Origin: Amycolatopsis pittospori
GTDB lineage: Bacteria; Actinomycetota; Actinomycetes; Mycobacteriales; Pseudonocardiaceae
Length of the DNA: 46,828 nucleotides
Assembly: GCF_013870525.1 (NCBI RefSeq)
Contig: NZ_JACBXD010000061.1
Coordinates: 1-46,828 of the forward strand
Reading direction: 5' to 3'
Part shown: positions 24,695 through 33,280 of the stretch, one piece after another
How the letters are laid out: the number at the start of each line of letters is the position of its first letter
Position numbering within the stretch: position 1 is the first letter of the stretch
Notes under the pieces: model-generated
The model's input: the letters and a program-made list of their open reading frames with translations, nothing else
Told to the model about the DNA's origin: nothing
Database searches by the model: none
Position numbers and translations under genes: made by a program

Positions 24695-25725
24695 CGCCGG
24701 ACCCTTTCCGCGCGCCGCCGGAAGGCGTTGTTGACCAGGACCGCGGACAGCAGCATCACGCCGAGGAACAGCATGAACCAGTCGCTGTCCCAGCGGGCGA
24801 AAACGATGCCCTGCCTTGCCATACCGAAGATCAGCGCGCCGATCGCGGCGCCGATCGCCGAACCGAAGCCGCCGGTCAGCAGACAGCCGCCGATCACGGC
24901 CGCGATGATGTACTGGAACTCCAGCCCGATGCCCTGGTTCGCCTGGACGCTCGCGAACCGCAGGATGTTGATCGAGCCGACCAGCCACGCGGCGAGCGCG
25001 GTGGTCATGAACAGCATGATCTTGGTGCGGACCACCGGGACGCCGACCGCGCGCGAGCTGAGCGCGTTGCCGCCGACGGCGAAGATCCAGTTGCCGAACC
25101 GGGTGCGCACCAGCAGCCAGGCCGCCAGCATCGCGAAGCCGATCCACCAGACGATGGAGATCTGGAACGCCGTCCCGCCGATGTCCACTGTGGACGCGAA
25201 CACGAAACCGGCCGACTCGTAGCCGTCGGTCGAGCGCATGCCGGAGACCTGCACGGTCCCGGTGACCAGCCGGGTGACGCCGAGGTTCAGGCCCTGGAGC
25301 GCGAGGAAGGTGCCCAGGGTGACGATGAAGCTGGGCAACCCGGTGCGCATCACCAGCCAGCCGTTGAACGCGCCGACCGCCAGCGCGAAGACCAGCGAGG
25401 CGAACAAGGCGAGCCACACGTTCCAGCCCGCCTGCGTCGCCAGCGTGGCGGTGACGAGCGCTGTCGACGCCGTCATGACACCGGCCGACAGGTCGAACTC
25501 GCCGCCGATCATCAGTATCGCCACGGCGACGGCCATGATGCCGAGCGTCGAGGCGTCGTCGAGCCAGGTCGCCACTCCGCTGCCGCTGAAGAACTGGTCG
25601 GTGACCAGGGTGAAGAATCCGAAGACGACGACCGCGCCCAGGAGCGCGCCGATCTCCGGCCGGACGACCAGCCTGTCGAGCAGCCGTGGTTTCGCGACCC
25701 GTTCGTCGAGGGTGGTGGTTGTCAT
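24691..25725 (-). CDS. CUT2-type sugar ABC transporter permease
   Basis: 344 aa, about ten hydrophobic segments, BPD_transp_2/RbsC family. Typical segments are GGEFDLSAGVMTASTA, GLPSFIVTLGTFLALQGL and GGNALSSRAVGV. It forms the membrane pore of the inositol importer together with the ATPase (4-nt overlap downstream) and the lipoprotein receptor (4-nt overlap upstream). Confidence 0.92.
   Translation of the reverse strand: MTTTTLDERVAKPRLLDRLVVRPEIGALLGAVVVFGFFTLVTDQFFSGSGVATWLDDASTLGIMAVAVAILMIGGEFDLSAGVMTASTALVTATLATQAGWNVWLALFASLVFALAVGAFNGWLVMRTGLPSFIVTLGTFLALQGLNLGVTRLVTGTVQVSGMRSTDGYESAGFVFASTVDIGGTAFQISIVWWIGFAMLAAWLLVRTRFGNWIFAVGGNALSSRAVGVPVVRTKIMLFMTTALAAWLVGSINILRFASVQANQGIGLEFQYIIAAVIGGCLLTGGFGSAIGAAIGALIFGMARQGIVFARWDSDWFMLFLGVMLLSAVLVNNAFRRRAERVRR
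25183..25195. repeat. 13-bp palindrome GTCCACTGTGGAC, copy in the iol permease gene
   Basis: On the coding (minus) strand it reads TCC-ACA-GTG-GAC, Ser-Thr-Val-Asp, with rare ACA. A shortened TCCACAGTGGA relative lies at 25759-25769 in the next gene. Confidence 0.6.
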
Positions 25726-26708
25726 CGCGTGCCCCTTTGCACGTACTGGCCGACGGTGTCCACAGTGGATTTGTCGACCAGGTCGGGTCCGGTGAGCACC
25801 GGCTTCCCGCCGCCGACGACGTTCGCGTTGTCCCGGTAGAGCTTGAGGAACTGCACCGGAAGATAACCCTGTTCGTACTGCTGCTGGTCGACCGCGAAGA
25901 CCACGTCGCCGGACTTGATCGCGCCGACCACGTCGGTGTTGAGGTCGAAGGTGCCGACCTGCGCCTTCGAGCCGACGGCCTTGATCGCGCTCACGGCCCG
26001 CGCGGCGACCTGCGAGTTCAGCGTCAGGACGGCGTCCAGGGAGGAATCGGTCTGCACCGCGCCCCGGATGCGGGACTCGGCGTCGGTCGGGTTGCTGATG
26101 TCGACCTGCAGGGTCTGCACGTCGCCCGCGAACCCGGTCTTGGCGCCGTCGCAGCGCTGCGCCTGCCCGACGTTGCCCGCTTCGTGGACCACGCAGAGCA
26201 GCTTCTTCTTGCCGAGTTCCTTGAACTTCTTCCCGGCCTCCTCGCCGGCGATCGTCTCGTTCTGCCCGACGTGGGTGAGCGCGCCGTAGCCCGCGCTCTT
26301 GTCCTCACCGGAGTTGATGGTGATGACCGGGATGCCCGCGCGGACCGCGTTCTCGATCGAAGTCTTCAGCGCCTCCGGATTCGCCATCGACACCACCAGC
26401 CCGCCGACCTGCTGGGCGACCGCGTTGTCGACCAGTTTGGCCTGGTTGCCGGGATCCCCGTCGGAGTTGTACTCGACCTGGACGCCGAGTTGCCTGCCCG
26501 CCTCCTCGGCGCCGTTCTTGACCACGTTCCAGAACGCGTCGCCCGCGGTGCCGTGCGAGATGACCGCGACCCGCAGTGGCCCGCTGGGCTGTGTCGTCAC
26601 CGGTCCGGTGGCCGCCGCCGGTTTCTCCTCGGCCTTCGGCCCGGTGCACGCGGACAGGAGCAAAAGCCCCGCCGCGGCCACCAAGACCCTCTTCAAGCGA
26701 TGGGACAT
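25722..26708 (-). CDS. Periplasmic-binding-type sugar receptor lipoprotein
   Basis: 328 aa. A lipoprotein signal ends with the lipobox LLSAC at Cys21. A Pro/Ala-rich tether follows and then a type 1 periplasmic-binding fold (VAVISHGTAGDAFWNVVKNG, GGLVVSMANPEALKTSIENA, AGIPVITINSGED). Members of this family bind ribose, galactose or inositol outside the membrane. GAGGAGAG precedes the ATG by seven bases. It lies 24 nt after iolE, the only gap in the seven-gene operon. Inositol as ligand is inferred from context. Confidence 0.92.
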   Translation of the reverse strand: MSHRLKRVLVAAAGLLLLSACTGPKAEEKPAAATGPVTTQPSGPLRVAVISHGTAGDAFWNVVKNGAEEAGRQLGVQVEYNSDGDPGNQAKLVDNAVAQQVGGLVVSMANPEALKTSIENAVRAGIPVITINSGEDKSAGYGALTHVGQNETIAGEEAGKKFKELGKKKLLCVVHEAGNVGQAQRCDGAKTGFAGDVQTLQVDISNPTDAESRIRGAVQTDSSLDAVLTLNSQVAARAVSAIKAVGSKAQVGTFDLNTDVVGAIKSGDVVFAVDQQQYEQGYLPVQFLKLYRDNANVVGGGKPVLTGPDLVDKSTVDTVGQYVQRGTR

Positions 26709-26732
26709 CGTCGTCTCTCCTCGCTTCTTCCG

Positions 26733-27632
26733 TTACCTGGCAGCCGGTAGCCGGCTGACGATTCCGTCGAGATGCGCCAGGCTCCCGGCCACATCCCGTT
26801 TCGGCAGATCCTCCGCGCTCCCTTCACCGAGCGCCGTGTCCTGTTCGAGCACGTACCACCCGTCATAACCAGCCTCGTGGACGAACCGGACCATCGCTTC
26901 GATGTCCACGTCCCCGTCACCCAACGGGACGTACAAACCTTTGCCTACCGCTTCGGCGTAGGGAAGCCTTCCCGCGCGTACGTCGTCCGCGAGTTCGCCG
27001 CGGACGTCCTTGAGGTGCAGGTGACCGATCCGCTCCGGGTAGCGCTTGGCGAGCGCGACCGGGTCGGTGCCGCCGATCAGCAGATGTCCGGTGTCCAGGC
27101 AGAGCGGGAGATCGGAGTCGGCGAGGAAGCGCTCGACCTCGTCCTCGGTCTCCACGTGCGTCCCGACGTGCGGGTGCAGCACGGTGCGAAGTCCGTGACG
27201 TGCGGCGATTTCCCTGATCCTGCTCGATGTTTCGATCAGCGTCGCCCATTCGGCGTCGCTCAGCTTCGGCCGGTCGTCGTAGCCGTCGAGCCCGGTCGCG
27301 GCGGCGAGGACGAGCATGTCGCCGCCGCAAGCGGCGAACAACGCGGCGGATTCCTCCGCCTCGGCCAGCGCGGCTTCCTGGTTCTCGTGCAGCACGGCGG
27401 CGAGGAAACCGCCGACCAGGTCCAGTTCGTATCCGCCGAGCAGTTCGCGCAGCTCCGCCGGATCGCGCGGCAGGTAACCGGGAGGGCCGAGTTCGGTCGC
27501 GCGCACCCCCAGCTCTGCCATTTCGCCCAGTACGGTCCCCGGGTCGAGCACACGGCCCCAGCCGGGCACTTCGCATACGCCCCAGGAGATCGGGGCGGCG
27601 GCGATTCGGATCCGGGCTGTCGGCACTGCCAT
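26733..27632 (-). CDS. iolE: TIM-barrel inosose dehydratase (IolE-like)
   Basis: 299 aa xylose-isomerase-like TIM barrel. The N-terminal segment IAAAPISWGVCEVPGWG is the version seen in actinobacterial iol clusters; metal-ligand positions occur in HPHVGTHVETEDEV, CLDTGHLLIGG and HLHLKDVRG, and the end has WYVLEQDTALG. IolE removes water from 2-keto-myo-inositol to give the diketone used by IolD. IolI/IolH-type inosose isomerases share the fold, so the exact step is slightly uncertain. First gene of the minus-strand iol operon, with GGAGG 8 nt before the ATG. The double LacI operator lies 26 nt upstream. Confidence 0.8.
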   Translation of the reverse strand: MAVPTARIRIAAAPISWGVCEVPGWGRVLDPGTVLGEMAELGVRATELGPPGYLPRDPAELRELLGGYELDLVGGFLAAVLHENQEAALAEAEESAALFAACGGDMLVLAAATGLDGYDDRPKLSDAEWATLIETSSRIREIAARHGLRTVLHPHVGTHVETEDEVERFLADSDLPLCLDTGHLLIGGTDPVALAKRYPERIGHLHLKDVRGELADDVRAGRLPYAEAVGKGLYVPLGDGDVDIEAMVRFVHEAGYDGWYVLEQDTALGEGSAEDLPKRDVAGSLAHLDGIVSRLPAAR

Positions 27633-27657
27633 CTCGGCGACCTCCGTGGGGAGCGGG

Positions 27658-27688
27658 TTAGAGCGCTCTATTGATTAGAGCGCTCTAA
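27658..27688. promoter_or_regulatory. Tandem LacI-type operators between iolE and lacI
   Basis: TTAGAGCGCTCTAA at 27675-27688 is a perfect 14-bp palindrome; TTAGAGCGCTCTAT at 27658-27671 is the same with one mismatch. Centres are 17 bp apart. They sit 26 bp from the iolE start and 50 bp from the lacI start and match the central-CG palindrome type recognised by LacI-family proteins. Confidence 0.85.
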
Positions 27689-27738
27689 TCTTGTAGCGTC
27701 CGTCACAGTAAAGTCAAGGGCAGGGGGAGGCTCGGAAA

Positions 27739-28755
27739 ATGGCGCGACCGACGATGGAGGACGTCGCCGCGAAGGCGGGGGTGTCCCGCGCGCTCGTGTC
27801 GTTGGTGATGCGGAACGCGCCGAACGTCTCCGACGAACGGCGGACGCGGGTGCTGGACGCGGCGCGCGATCTGGGCTACGAGCCACACGCCATGGCCAGA
27901 TCCCTGGCCAGCCGGACCTCCACGGTCCTGGGAGTGATGGTTTCCGATCTCCGTAACGCCTTCTTCGCCGATGTCGTCGAGGGTCTCGACGCGGCGGCGG
28001 AAGCGGCCGGTTTCCACTTGATCCTCAACACCGGTGGCCGCAGCCCCTCGCGTGAGCGAGCCGCGCTGAAGAGCCTGCTGTCGTTCCGGCCCGCCGGGGT
28101 GATCCTCCTGTCGCCGGTGCTTCAAGCCATGGCGATCGAGGAAGCGGCCGCGCAATGCCCGGTCGTCCTGGTTTCGCGCACTTCGCGTGTACCGGGGGTC
28201 GACACGGTGAACGATGACGGCGAGGCTGGTTCCGCGCTCGCCGTCGAGCATCTGGTTTCGTTGGGACACCGGCGGATCGCCCATCTGGACGGCGGGGTGG
28301 CGGCCGGCGCGGCCGCCCGGCGACGGGGCTATCAGCAGGCGATGCGGCGGCACCTGCTCCACCCGATCATCGTGCGCAGCGAGCACACCGATACCGCCGG
28401 GGAGAAGGCCGTGCACGAACTGCTCGGCGACTACACCCGGGACAGGTTGCCGACAGCTTTGTTGGCGGGTAACGACTTCAACGCCGTCGGCGCGATCTCC
28501 GCGCTGGAGGAAGCGGGCCTTCGGGTGCCCGAGGACGTCTCCGTGGTCGGCTACGACAACACGTCGTTGGCCGCGCTGCGTCATCTCTCACTGACCACTG
28601 TGGACCAGCCGCGCACCGAAATGGGGCGGCTGGCCGTCGAAGCACTGCTCGAACGGGTCCGGGGCGAACGCACCGAACCGGTCCGGCATCTGCTGCACCC
28701 GTCGCTGGTGGTCCGCTCGACCACCGCCGAGCTCGAGAAAGGGTTACCACGATGA
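27739..28755 (+). CDS. LacI family repressor of the inositol genes
   Basis: 338 aa. N-terminal LacI helix-turn-helix and hinge (TMEDVAAKAGVSRALVSLVM, VLDAARDLGYEPHAMARSLA), then a periplasmic-binding-like effector domain (GVMVSDLRNAFFADVVEGLD, LLAGNDFNAVGAISALEEAG, VSVVGYDNTSLAAL). GGGGGAGG precedes the ATG. The likely target is the tandem palindrome just upstream, controlling both the minus-strand iol operon and itself plus iolG; the inducer is probably an inositol intermediate. The fourth codon from the end (28744-28746) is TTA, a rare leucine codon. The stop overlaps the iolG start by 4 nt. Confidence 0.9.
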   Translation: MARPTMEDVAAKAGVSRALVSLVMRNAPNVSDERRTRVLDAARDLGYEPHAMARSLASRTSTVLGVMVSDLRNAFFADVVEGLDAAAEAAGFHLILNTGGRSPSRERAALKSLLSFRPAGVILLSPVLQAMAIEEAAAQCPVVLVSRTSRVPGVDTVNDDGEAGSALAVEHLVSLGHRRIAHLDGGVAAGAAARRRGYQQAMRRHLLHPIIVRSEHTDTAGEKAVHELLGDYTRDRLPTALLAGNDFNAVGAISALEEAGLRVPEDVSVVGYDNTSLAALRHLSLTTVDQPRTEMGRLAVEALLERVRGERTEPVRHLLHPSLVVRSTTAELEKGLPR

Positions 28756-29753
28756 GGTTGGGACTTGCCGGCACCGGCCGGATCGGCACTTCGCACGCCG
28801 AAACCTTGAAGAGCTTCGACGAGGTTTCGTCCGTGGTCGTCGCCGACGTCGACACCGGGCGGGCCCAGGCGGCCGCGGCGAAGCTCGGTGTCGAGGCGGT
28901 GACGGACCTTCCCGCGCTCTTCGCGTCCTCTTTGGACGGACTGGTGATCGCCGCGGCGACGGACGCGCATCCGGAGCTGATCCTCAAGGCCGTCGACGCG
29001 GGGATCCCGGTGTTCTGCGAGAAGCCGGTCGCCGCCGACATCCCGGGCACGCTCGCGGTGATCGACAAGATCTCCGGTTCGGACGTGCCGGTGCAGATCG
29101 GTTTCCAGCGCCGGTTCGACGCCGGTTACGCGGCCGCCCAGGCCGCGGTGGCGTCGGGCGGACTCGGCTGGCTGCACACCTTGCGGGCGACCACGCTGGA
29201 CCCGGCGCCGCCGCCCGCGGAGTACGTCGCGCATTCCGGCGGCCTGTTCCGTGACTGCGGCGTGCATGATTTCGACGTCGTCCGGTTCGTCAGCGGCCGC
29301 GAAGTCGTCGAGGTCTACGCCGTCGGGGCGAACAAGGGCGAGCGGTTCTTCGTCGACGCCGGTGACGTCGACACCGCGGCCGCGACGCTCACGCTCGACG
29401 ACGGCACGCTGGCCGTGGTCTCGCTGACCCGTTACAACGGTGCGGGCTACGACGTCCGGCTCGAAGTGCTCGGCTCGGCCGGGAACGTCGTGGTGGGCTT
29501 GGACGATCGTGCGCCGCTGACGTCGGTGGAGCCCGGGGTCCAGCCGCTGCCCGGTCCGGCGTATCCCGGTTTCATGGAACGGTTCCGCCCGGCGTATGTC
29601 AGCGAGTTGAAGGCGTTCCTGGAGGTCGCGGCCGGTCGCGCGCCGAGCCCGTGCGGCGTGGCCGACGCACTGGAAGCGTTCTACATCGCCGAAGCGTGCG
29701 AGGTCTCCCGCCGCGAACGCCGTCCCGTGCGGATCGACGAGGTACGCGTCTAG
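28752..29753 (+). CDS. iolG: Inositol 2-dehydrogenase (Gfo/Idh/MocA family)
   Basis: 333 aa. The N-terminal Rossmann domain has GLAGTGRIGTSHAETL, and the family lysine is in FCEKPVAAD. The active-site segment GGLFRDCGVHDFDVVRF supplies the aspartate and histidine that oxidise the axial hydroxyl. IolG makes scyllo-inosose (2-keto-myo-inositol) with NAD+, the first step of the pathway completed by iolE, D, B and C on the other strand. Substrate could also be scyllo- or D-chiro-inositol. No iolJ aldolase or iolA is visible in the window. Confidence 0.88.
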   Translation: MRLGLAGTGRIGTSHAETLKSFDEVSSVVVADVDTGRAQAAAAKLGVEAVTDLPALFASSLDGLVIAAATDAHPELILKAVDAGIPVFCEKPVAADIPGTLAVIDKISGSDVPVQIGFQRRFDAGYAAAQAAVASGGLGWLHTLRATTLDPAPPPAEYVAHSGGLFRDCGVHDFDVVRFVSGREVVEVYAVGANKGERFFVDAGDVDTAAATLTLDDGTLAVVSLTRYNGAGYDVRLEVLGSAGNVVVGLDDRAPLTSVEPGVQPLPGPAYPGFMERFRPAYVSELKAFLEVAAGRAPSPCGVADALEAFYIAEACEVSRRERRPVRIDEVRV

Positions 29754-29838
29754 AGCCTCGTGAGTGGTAGGTCGCGTTTAGAACGTCACTTGCCGTTCAC
29801 GACCACCTCGACCCAGCGCGGTCAGCCGGGAAGGCCTT

Positions 29839-29891
29839 GTTGCGAAAGCCACTTTCGCAACCTTCAACGTTGTGAAAGTGGCTTTCGCAAC
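29839..29891. repeat. 53-nt double-hairpin repeat, copy 2
   Basis: Arms 29839-29861 and 29869-29891 around CTTCAAC. It differs from the copy at 46316 by one base (C to T in the right arm), which stays pairable as G-U in the plus-strand RNA. It lies 86 nt after iolG and 43 nt before the end of the convergent AfsR-type gene, so it may terminate both. The remaining bases of 29754-29933 show nothing else. Confidence 0.92.
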
Positions 29892-29933
29892 GCCGCCGCC
29901 CGTCACTTACGACCAGGCGAGTCACTCACGACA

Positions 29934-32924
29934 TCAGAGCTTGTCGAGGATCAGCTTCGCGCGTTCTTCGACGAGCCGGTAGCCGGAGCGTTCGGCGAGT
30001 TCGAGGGCGAGCTCGCCGTGCGTCCGGGCCTCGTCGAGTTTCCCGAGTTCCAGCAGGGTTTCCGCGAGTCCGGTCCGCGCGGCGGCCTCGCACCAAAAGA
30101 AACTGGTCGTGCGCGCGATCGACAACGCGTGCCGCTGATGTTCGGCGGCCTCCTCGGGGAGGCCGAGCCGCAGGCAGACCTCGCCGAGACCGACGAGCGT
30201 CCAGGCTTCGGTGCCCCGGTCGCCGATCTTGCGGGTCAGTTCGACGGCTTCGAGCGCGTCCGTCCGGTTCTGCTCGCCGGGGTCGCGTCCGCTGTCGAGG
30301 ACGGCCCGGCCGGACAACGCGGTGGCCTCGCCGTAGGTGTAGCCGAGTTCGCGGTTGGCGGCGAGCGCTCGGGTGTAGAAGTCGTAGGCCTCGTCGGGCA
30401 GGCCGAGGTCACGGTGCACGTTGCCGAGGTCGACCAGCAGGACCGCGACGCTGAACCGGGCGCCGTCCCGTTCGGCGACCGCGAGCGCGCGGGTGAAGTT
30501 GGCGAGCGCCTCGTCGAGCTGACCGGTCTGCCAGTACGGGAAACCGAGGTTCGCCAGCGCCATCGAGATCCCCGGCATGTTCAGTTCTTCGCACAGGCGC
30601 AGGGATTCGAGGCCGCAGCGGATCGCCTCCTGCGGATCGCCGAGGCGCTGGTGCACCGCGCTCAGGTTGTTGAGCACGGCGGCCCGGCCGGCTGGCCAGC
30701 CTTCGAGCAGGTCGCCGGCCAGGGCGCTGGTGAGGTGTTCGCGTGCCTCGTCGTAGCGGCCGCTGTTGACGCAGGCGAGCGCGATGCTCAAATGCATCGC
30801 CGCTCGCGCCTGCCCGGCGCCGCTGCGGCGGGCGGCCTTGAGCGCGGTCGACGCGGTGTCGATCCATTCCGCGTGATGCCCACGCTGGTGGAAGAAGGCG
30901 CGCAGCGCGTCCGCGAGATGCCAGGAGAACTCGGGCGGGCCGTGTTCGGCGCTGTGCTCGACGGCGGCCGCGAGGTTCGGCCACTCGGCGTCGAGCCAGG
31001 CCAGGGCCTCGTCGGTGTCGGCGAAGGGTTTGTCTTCCGGTTCTTCGCGTGGCAGCCGCAGGAAGTGCGGGATGAGGACGCGGCCCGCGGCGTCGGCGGT
31101 GGTCAGGTAGCTCTCGAAGAGCCGCCGTTCCGCGCTGTCCCGTTCGGACTTCGCGTCCTCGGAGAGCGTGCGGCCCGCGGCGAAACTGCGGAGAAGGTCG
31201 TGGAAGCGGTAGCGGCCGGGCGTGTAGCGCTCGACGAGGTGAGCCGCCGCGAGCGCCTTGAGCTGTTGGTTCGCCCGGGTCGTACCGGTCAGGGCCTGGG
31301 CGGCGGACGCGGTGAAGGTCTGCCCTGGCACGAGTGCGAGCCTGCGGAACAGCAGCCGGTGTTCCTCGGGCAGTGCCCGGTAGGAGACGCCGAACGCGGT
31401 GGTCACGGCGCTTTCCTCGGCACCGTCGACGGTCAGTTCGGCGAGCGGGTCGCCGCCCGCCAGTTCGCGCGCGAGTTCGGCGATCTCGGGTTCGTCGCTC
31501 GCGCCCAGGTTCGCCGCCGCGATCCGCAGGGCGAGCGGCAGATGTCCGCACAACCGGGCGAGTTCCGCGGCCGCGCTCGCCTCGGCCGCGACAGGCTCAC
31601 TGCCGAGTACGGCTTCGAGCAGGTGCCGCGAGTCCTCGGCGGGCAGCACGGACAGCGGGAGAGCGCGGGCGCCGGTGCGGGCGATGAGGTCGCCGAGCCG
31701 CTGCCGGCTGGTGACCAGGGCGGTGCCCGACGGCGGCAGCAACGGCATCACCTGGCCGGTGTCGCGCACGTTGTCCAGGACGAGAAGGACGCGCTTGTCG
31801 GCGAGGAGAGAACGTAGGAGCGCGGCCCGCGTGTCGGTGTCCGGCGGGACGGCCTTCGGCGCGGTGCCGAGGGCTTGCAGCAGCTGGGTGAGCGCGACCG
31901 CCGGGGTGAGCGGCTCGTGGTCGGGATCGAATCCCCGCAGATCGAGATAGAGCTGCCCGTCCGGGAACGCGTCGCGCACGCGGTGGGCCCAGCGCACGGC
32001 GAGCGCCGTCTTGCCCACGCCCGCGGTCCCGCTGATCACCCAGATGTCCGTGCCGTCGCCCGTCGAGCGGGTCGCCTCGTCGAGCCGCTCCAGTTCGGTC
32101 GCGCGTCCGGCGAACCCGCGCACGTCATGGGGGAGTTGCGCCGGGCGGACCGGCTCGGGCTTCGCGGCCGGGTTCGTTTCGGTCGCCGGGTCGAGGGAAG
32201 GGTCCTCGGCGAGGATGGCGGCTTCGAGTCTGCGCAGCTCCGGCGAGGGATCGAGACCGAGTTCGGTGCCGAGCCTGTCCCTCAGCGCGCGGAACGCCTC
32301 GAGGGCGTCGTCGGTGCGGCCTTCGCGGTGCAACGCGAGCATGAGCTGACCGACGAACCGTTGGCGCAGCGGATGAGCGGCGACCAGTTCGGTCAGCTCC
32401 GCGAGGACCTGGCGTCCGCGTCCGAGCCGCAACCGGGCCTCGGCGCGATCTTCGAGCGCCGTCCACCGGGCCTCGTTCATCCCGCCGCGCAGGCGCTGCG
32501 CGACCTCGCCGCTCACGACGTCGGACAACGCCTCACCACGCCACAACCCGAGCGCCTCGTCGAGGAGGTCCACGGCGCGCTCGTCGTCGGCCTCGCGGGC
32601 TTGGGCCGTCAGCTCGGTGAAGCGGTGCGAGTCCACCTGAGAGGGATCGACCTTGAGTAGGTAGCGGGTCCCCTCGGAGACGATCTCCGGTCCGTTCGCG
32701 GTGCGGAACACCGCACGTAACCTGGAGATCAGCGCTTGAACGGTGTTACGGGCGCTCGCCGGCGGTTCCTCGGGCCAGAGCAGGTCGATGATCCGGTCGC
32801 GGGGCACCGGCCGTCCCGCCTCCAGCAGCAGAACCGCCAGGACGAGCCGCTGTTTGGGCGATCCGAGATCGACCGGGCCATCATCGGCCCACGCCTCGAC
32901 GGCGCCGAGGACGCGGAACTCCAC
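29934..32924 (-). CDS. AfsR-type regulator (SARP + NB-ARC + TPR)
   Basis: 996 aa from a GTG with GGAGG upstream. Residues 1-92 are an OmpR-like winged helix of the SARP type (LGSPKQRLVLAVLLLEAGRP, LLWPEEPPASARNTVQALIS). Residues 95-240 form the bacterial transcriptional activation domain. The NB-ARC ATPase has its P-loop GTAGVGKTALA at about 299-309 and Walker B LLVLDN. From about residue 600 the protein consists of helical TPR repeats. AfsR-like proteins are ATP-dependent activators of secondary metabolism and often respond to Ser/Thr kinases. The target is unknown; the NRPS locus 15 kb away is one candidate. The upstream region 32925-33220 holds a structured element. Confidence 0.92.
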   Translation of the reverse strand: MEFRVLGAVEAWADDGPVDLGSPKQRLVLAVLLLEAGRPVPRDRIIDLLWPEEPPASARNTVQALISRLRAVFRTANGPEIVSEGTRYLLKVDPSQVDSHRFTELTAQAREADDERAVDLLDEALGLWRGEALSDVVSGEVAQRLRGGMNEARWTALEDRAEARLRLGRGRQVLAELTELVAAHPLRQRFVGQLMLALHREGRTDDALEAFRALRDRLGTELGLDPSPELRRLEAAILAEDPSLDPATETNPAAKPEPVRPAQLPHDVRGFAGRATELERLDEATRSTGDGTDIWVISGTAGVGKTALAVRWAHRVRDAFPDGQLYLDLRGFDPDHEPLTPAVALTQLLQALGTAPKAVPPDTDTRAALLRSLLADKRVLLVLDNVRDTGQVMPLLPPSGTALVTSRQRLGDLIARTGARALPLSVLPAEDSRHLLEAVLGSEPVAAEASAAAELARLCGHLPLALRIAAANLGASDEPEIAELARELAGGDPLAELTVDGAEESAVTTAFGVSYRALPEEHRLLFRRLALVPGQTFTASAAQALTGTTRANQQLKALAAAHLVERYTPGRYRFHDLLRSFAAGRTLSEDAKSERDSAERRLFESYLTTADAAGRVLIPHFLRLPREEPEDKPFADTDEALAWLDAEWPNLAAAVEHSAEHGPPEFSWHLADALRAFFHQRGHHAEWIDTASTALKAARRSGAGQARAAMHLSIALACVNSGRYDEAREHLTSALAGDLLEGWPAGRAAVLNNLSAVHQRLGDPQEAIRCGLESLRLCEELNMPGISMALANLGFPYWQTGQLDEALANFTRALAVAERDGARFSVAVLLVDLGNVHRDLGLPDEAYDFYTRALAANRELGYTYGEATALSGRAVLDSGRDPGEQNRTDALEAVELTRKIGDRGTEAWTLVGLGEVCLRLGLPEEAAEHQRHALSIARTTSFFWCEAAARTGLAETLLELGKLDEARTHGELALELAERSGYRLVEERAKLILDKL

Positions 32925-33004
32925 CCGGCCACCTCCGCCCACCGTCGTCGAAGGCTGCAAGCGTAGTGCAAGCGCCCTGCATCCGGGCGCCGTGATCCTT
33001 TGTC

Positions 33005-33250
33005 AGGTGTCCACCGAGGACCCGTCGCCGGAACCGTGCCCAACCAACAAGACGGGCAGGACCCCCCATTCGGTTCCGGTACGACGGTGGACACCTCTTA
33101 CTCGCACAGGCGCCGCCCTCCTGACCGGGCGGTGGGGTTGGGGGTAGCGCCAGCTCGACGTGTTTCACCGTGTCGTCGATCTGGCGCTCTTCTTGACTGG
33201 GGCTGGGGTTTCACGCACAGAACGCAAGTAGGCGACTACTTGCGTTTTGT
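33005..33250 (+). ncRNA. Candidate structured small RNA region
   Basis: No gene is evident, but the DNA is densely self-complementary. Stems: 33005-33016 with 33085-33096 (12 bp, perfect, AGGTGTCCACCG); nested 33028-33036 with 33071-33079 (9 bp, perfect); 33113-33118 with 33127-33132 (6 bp); 33146-33160 with 33174-33188 (14 pairs, one mismatch), followed by TCTTCTT; and the terminator at 33221. A CCCCCC run lies at 33062-33067. This is consistent with a plus-strand RNA of 190-250 nt, or with the 5' leader of the AfsR-type gene if read on the minus strand. The C-run recalls actinobacterial 6C RNA, but the match is not demonstrated. Confidence 0.4.
33221..33250 (+). terminator. Intrinsic terminator upstream of the GntR gene
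   Basis: AACGCAAGTAG (33221-33231) and CTACTTGCGTT (33236-33246) are perfect complements around a GCGA (GNRA-type) loop; the right arm runs into TTTTGT, giving a plus-strand T-tract. No protein gene on the plus strand ends before it within 3 kb, which implies a non-coding transcript. Confidence 0.6.
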
Positions 33251-33280
33251 GCTGTCTTGACAACGGCACCCACCATCCTC

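Noticed and set aside
29760..31817. A 685-codon open frame antisense to the AfsR-type gene and across repeat copy 2
   Set aside because: It translates the 53-nt repeat and shows no domain; the minus-strand regulator explains the region.
32729..33094. A possible small minus-strand gene in front of the AfsR-type gene (starting GTGTCCACC)
   Set aside because: The frame continues into the AfsR-type gene without a stop of its own and has no motif; the sequence is better explained by the inverted repeats.
33005..33096. Assignment of this structure as 6C RNA or 4.5S RNA
   Set aside because: Only one C-run is present and the SRP GGAAGGAAGCAGCC core is absent; without a covariance search the name would be a guess.
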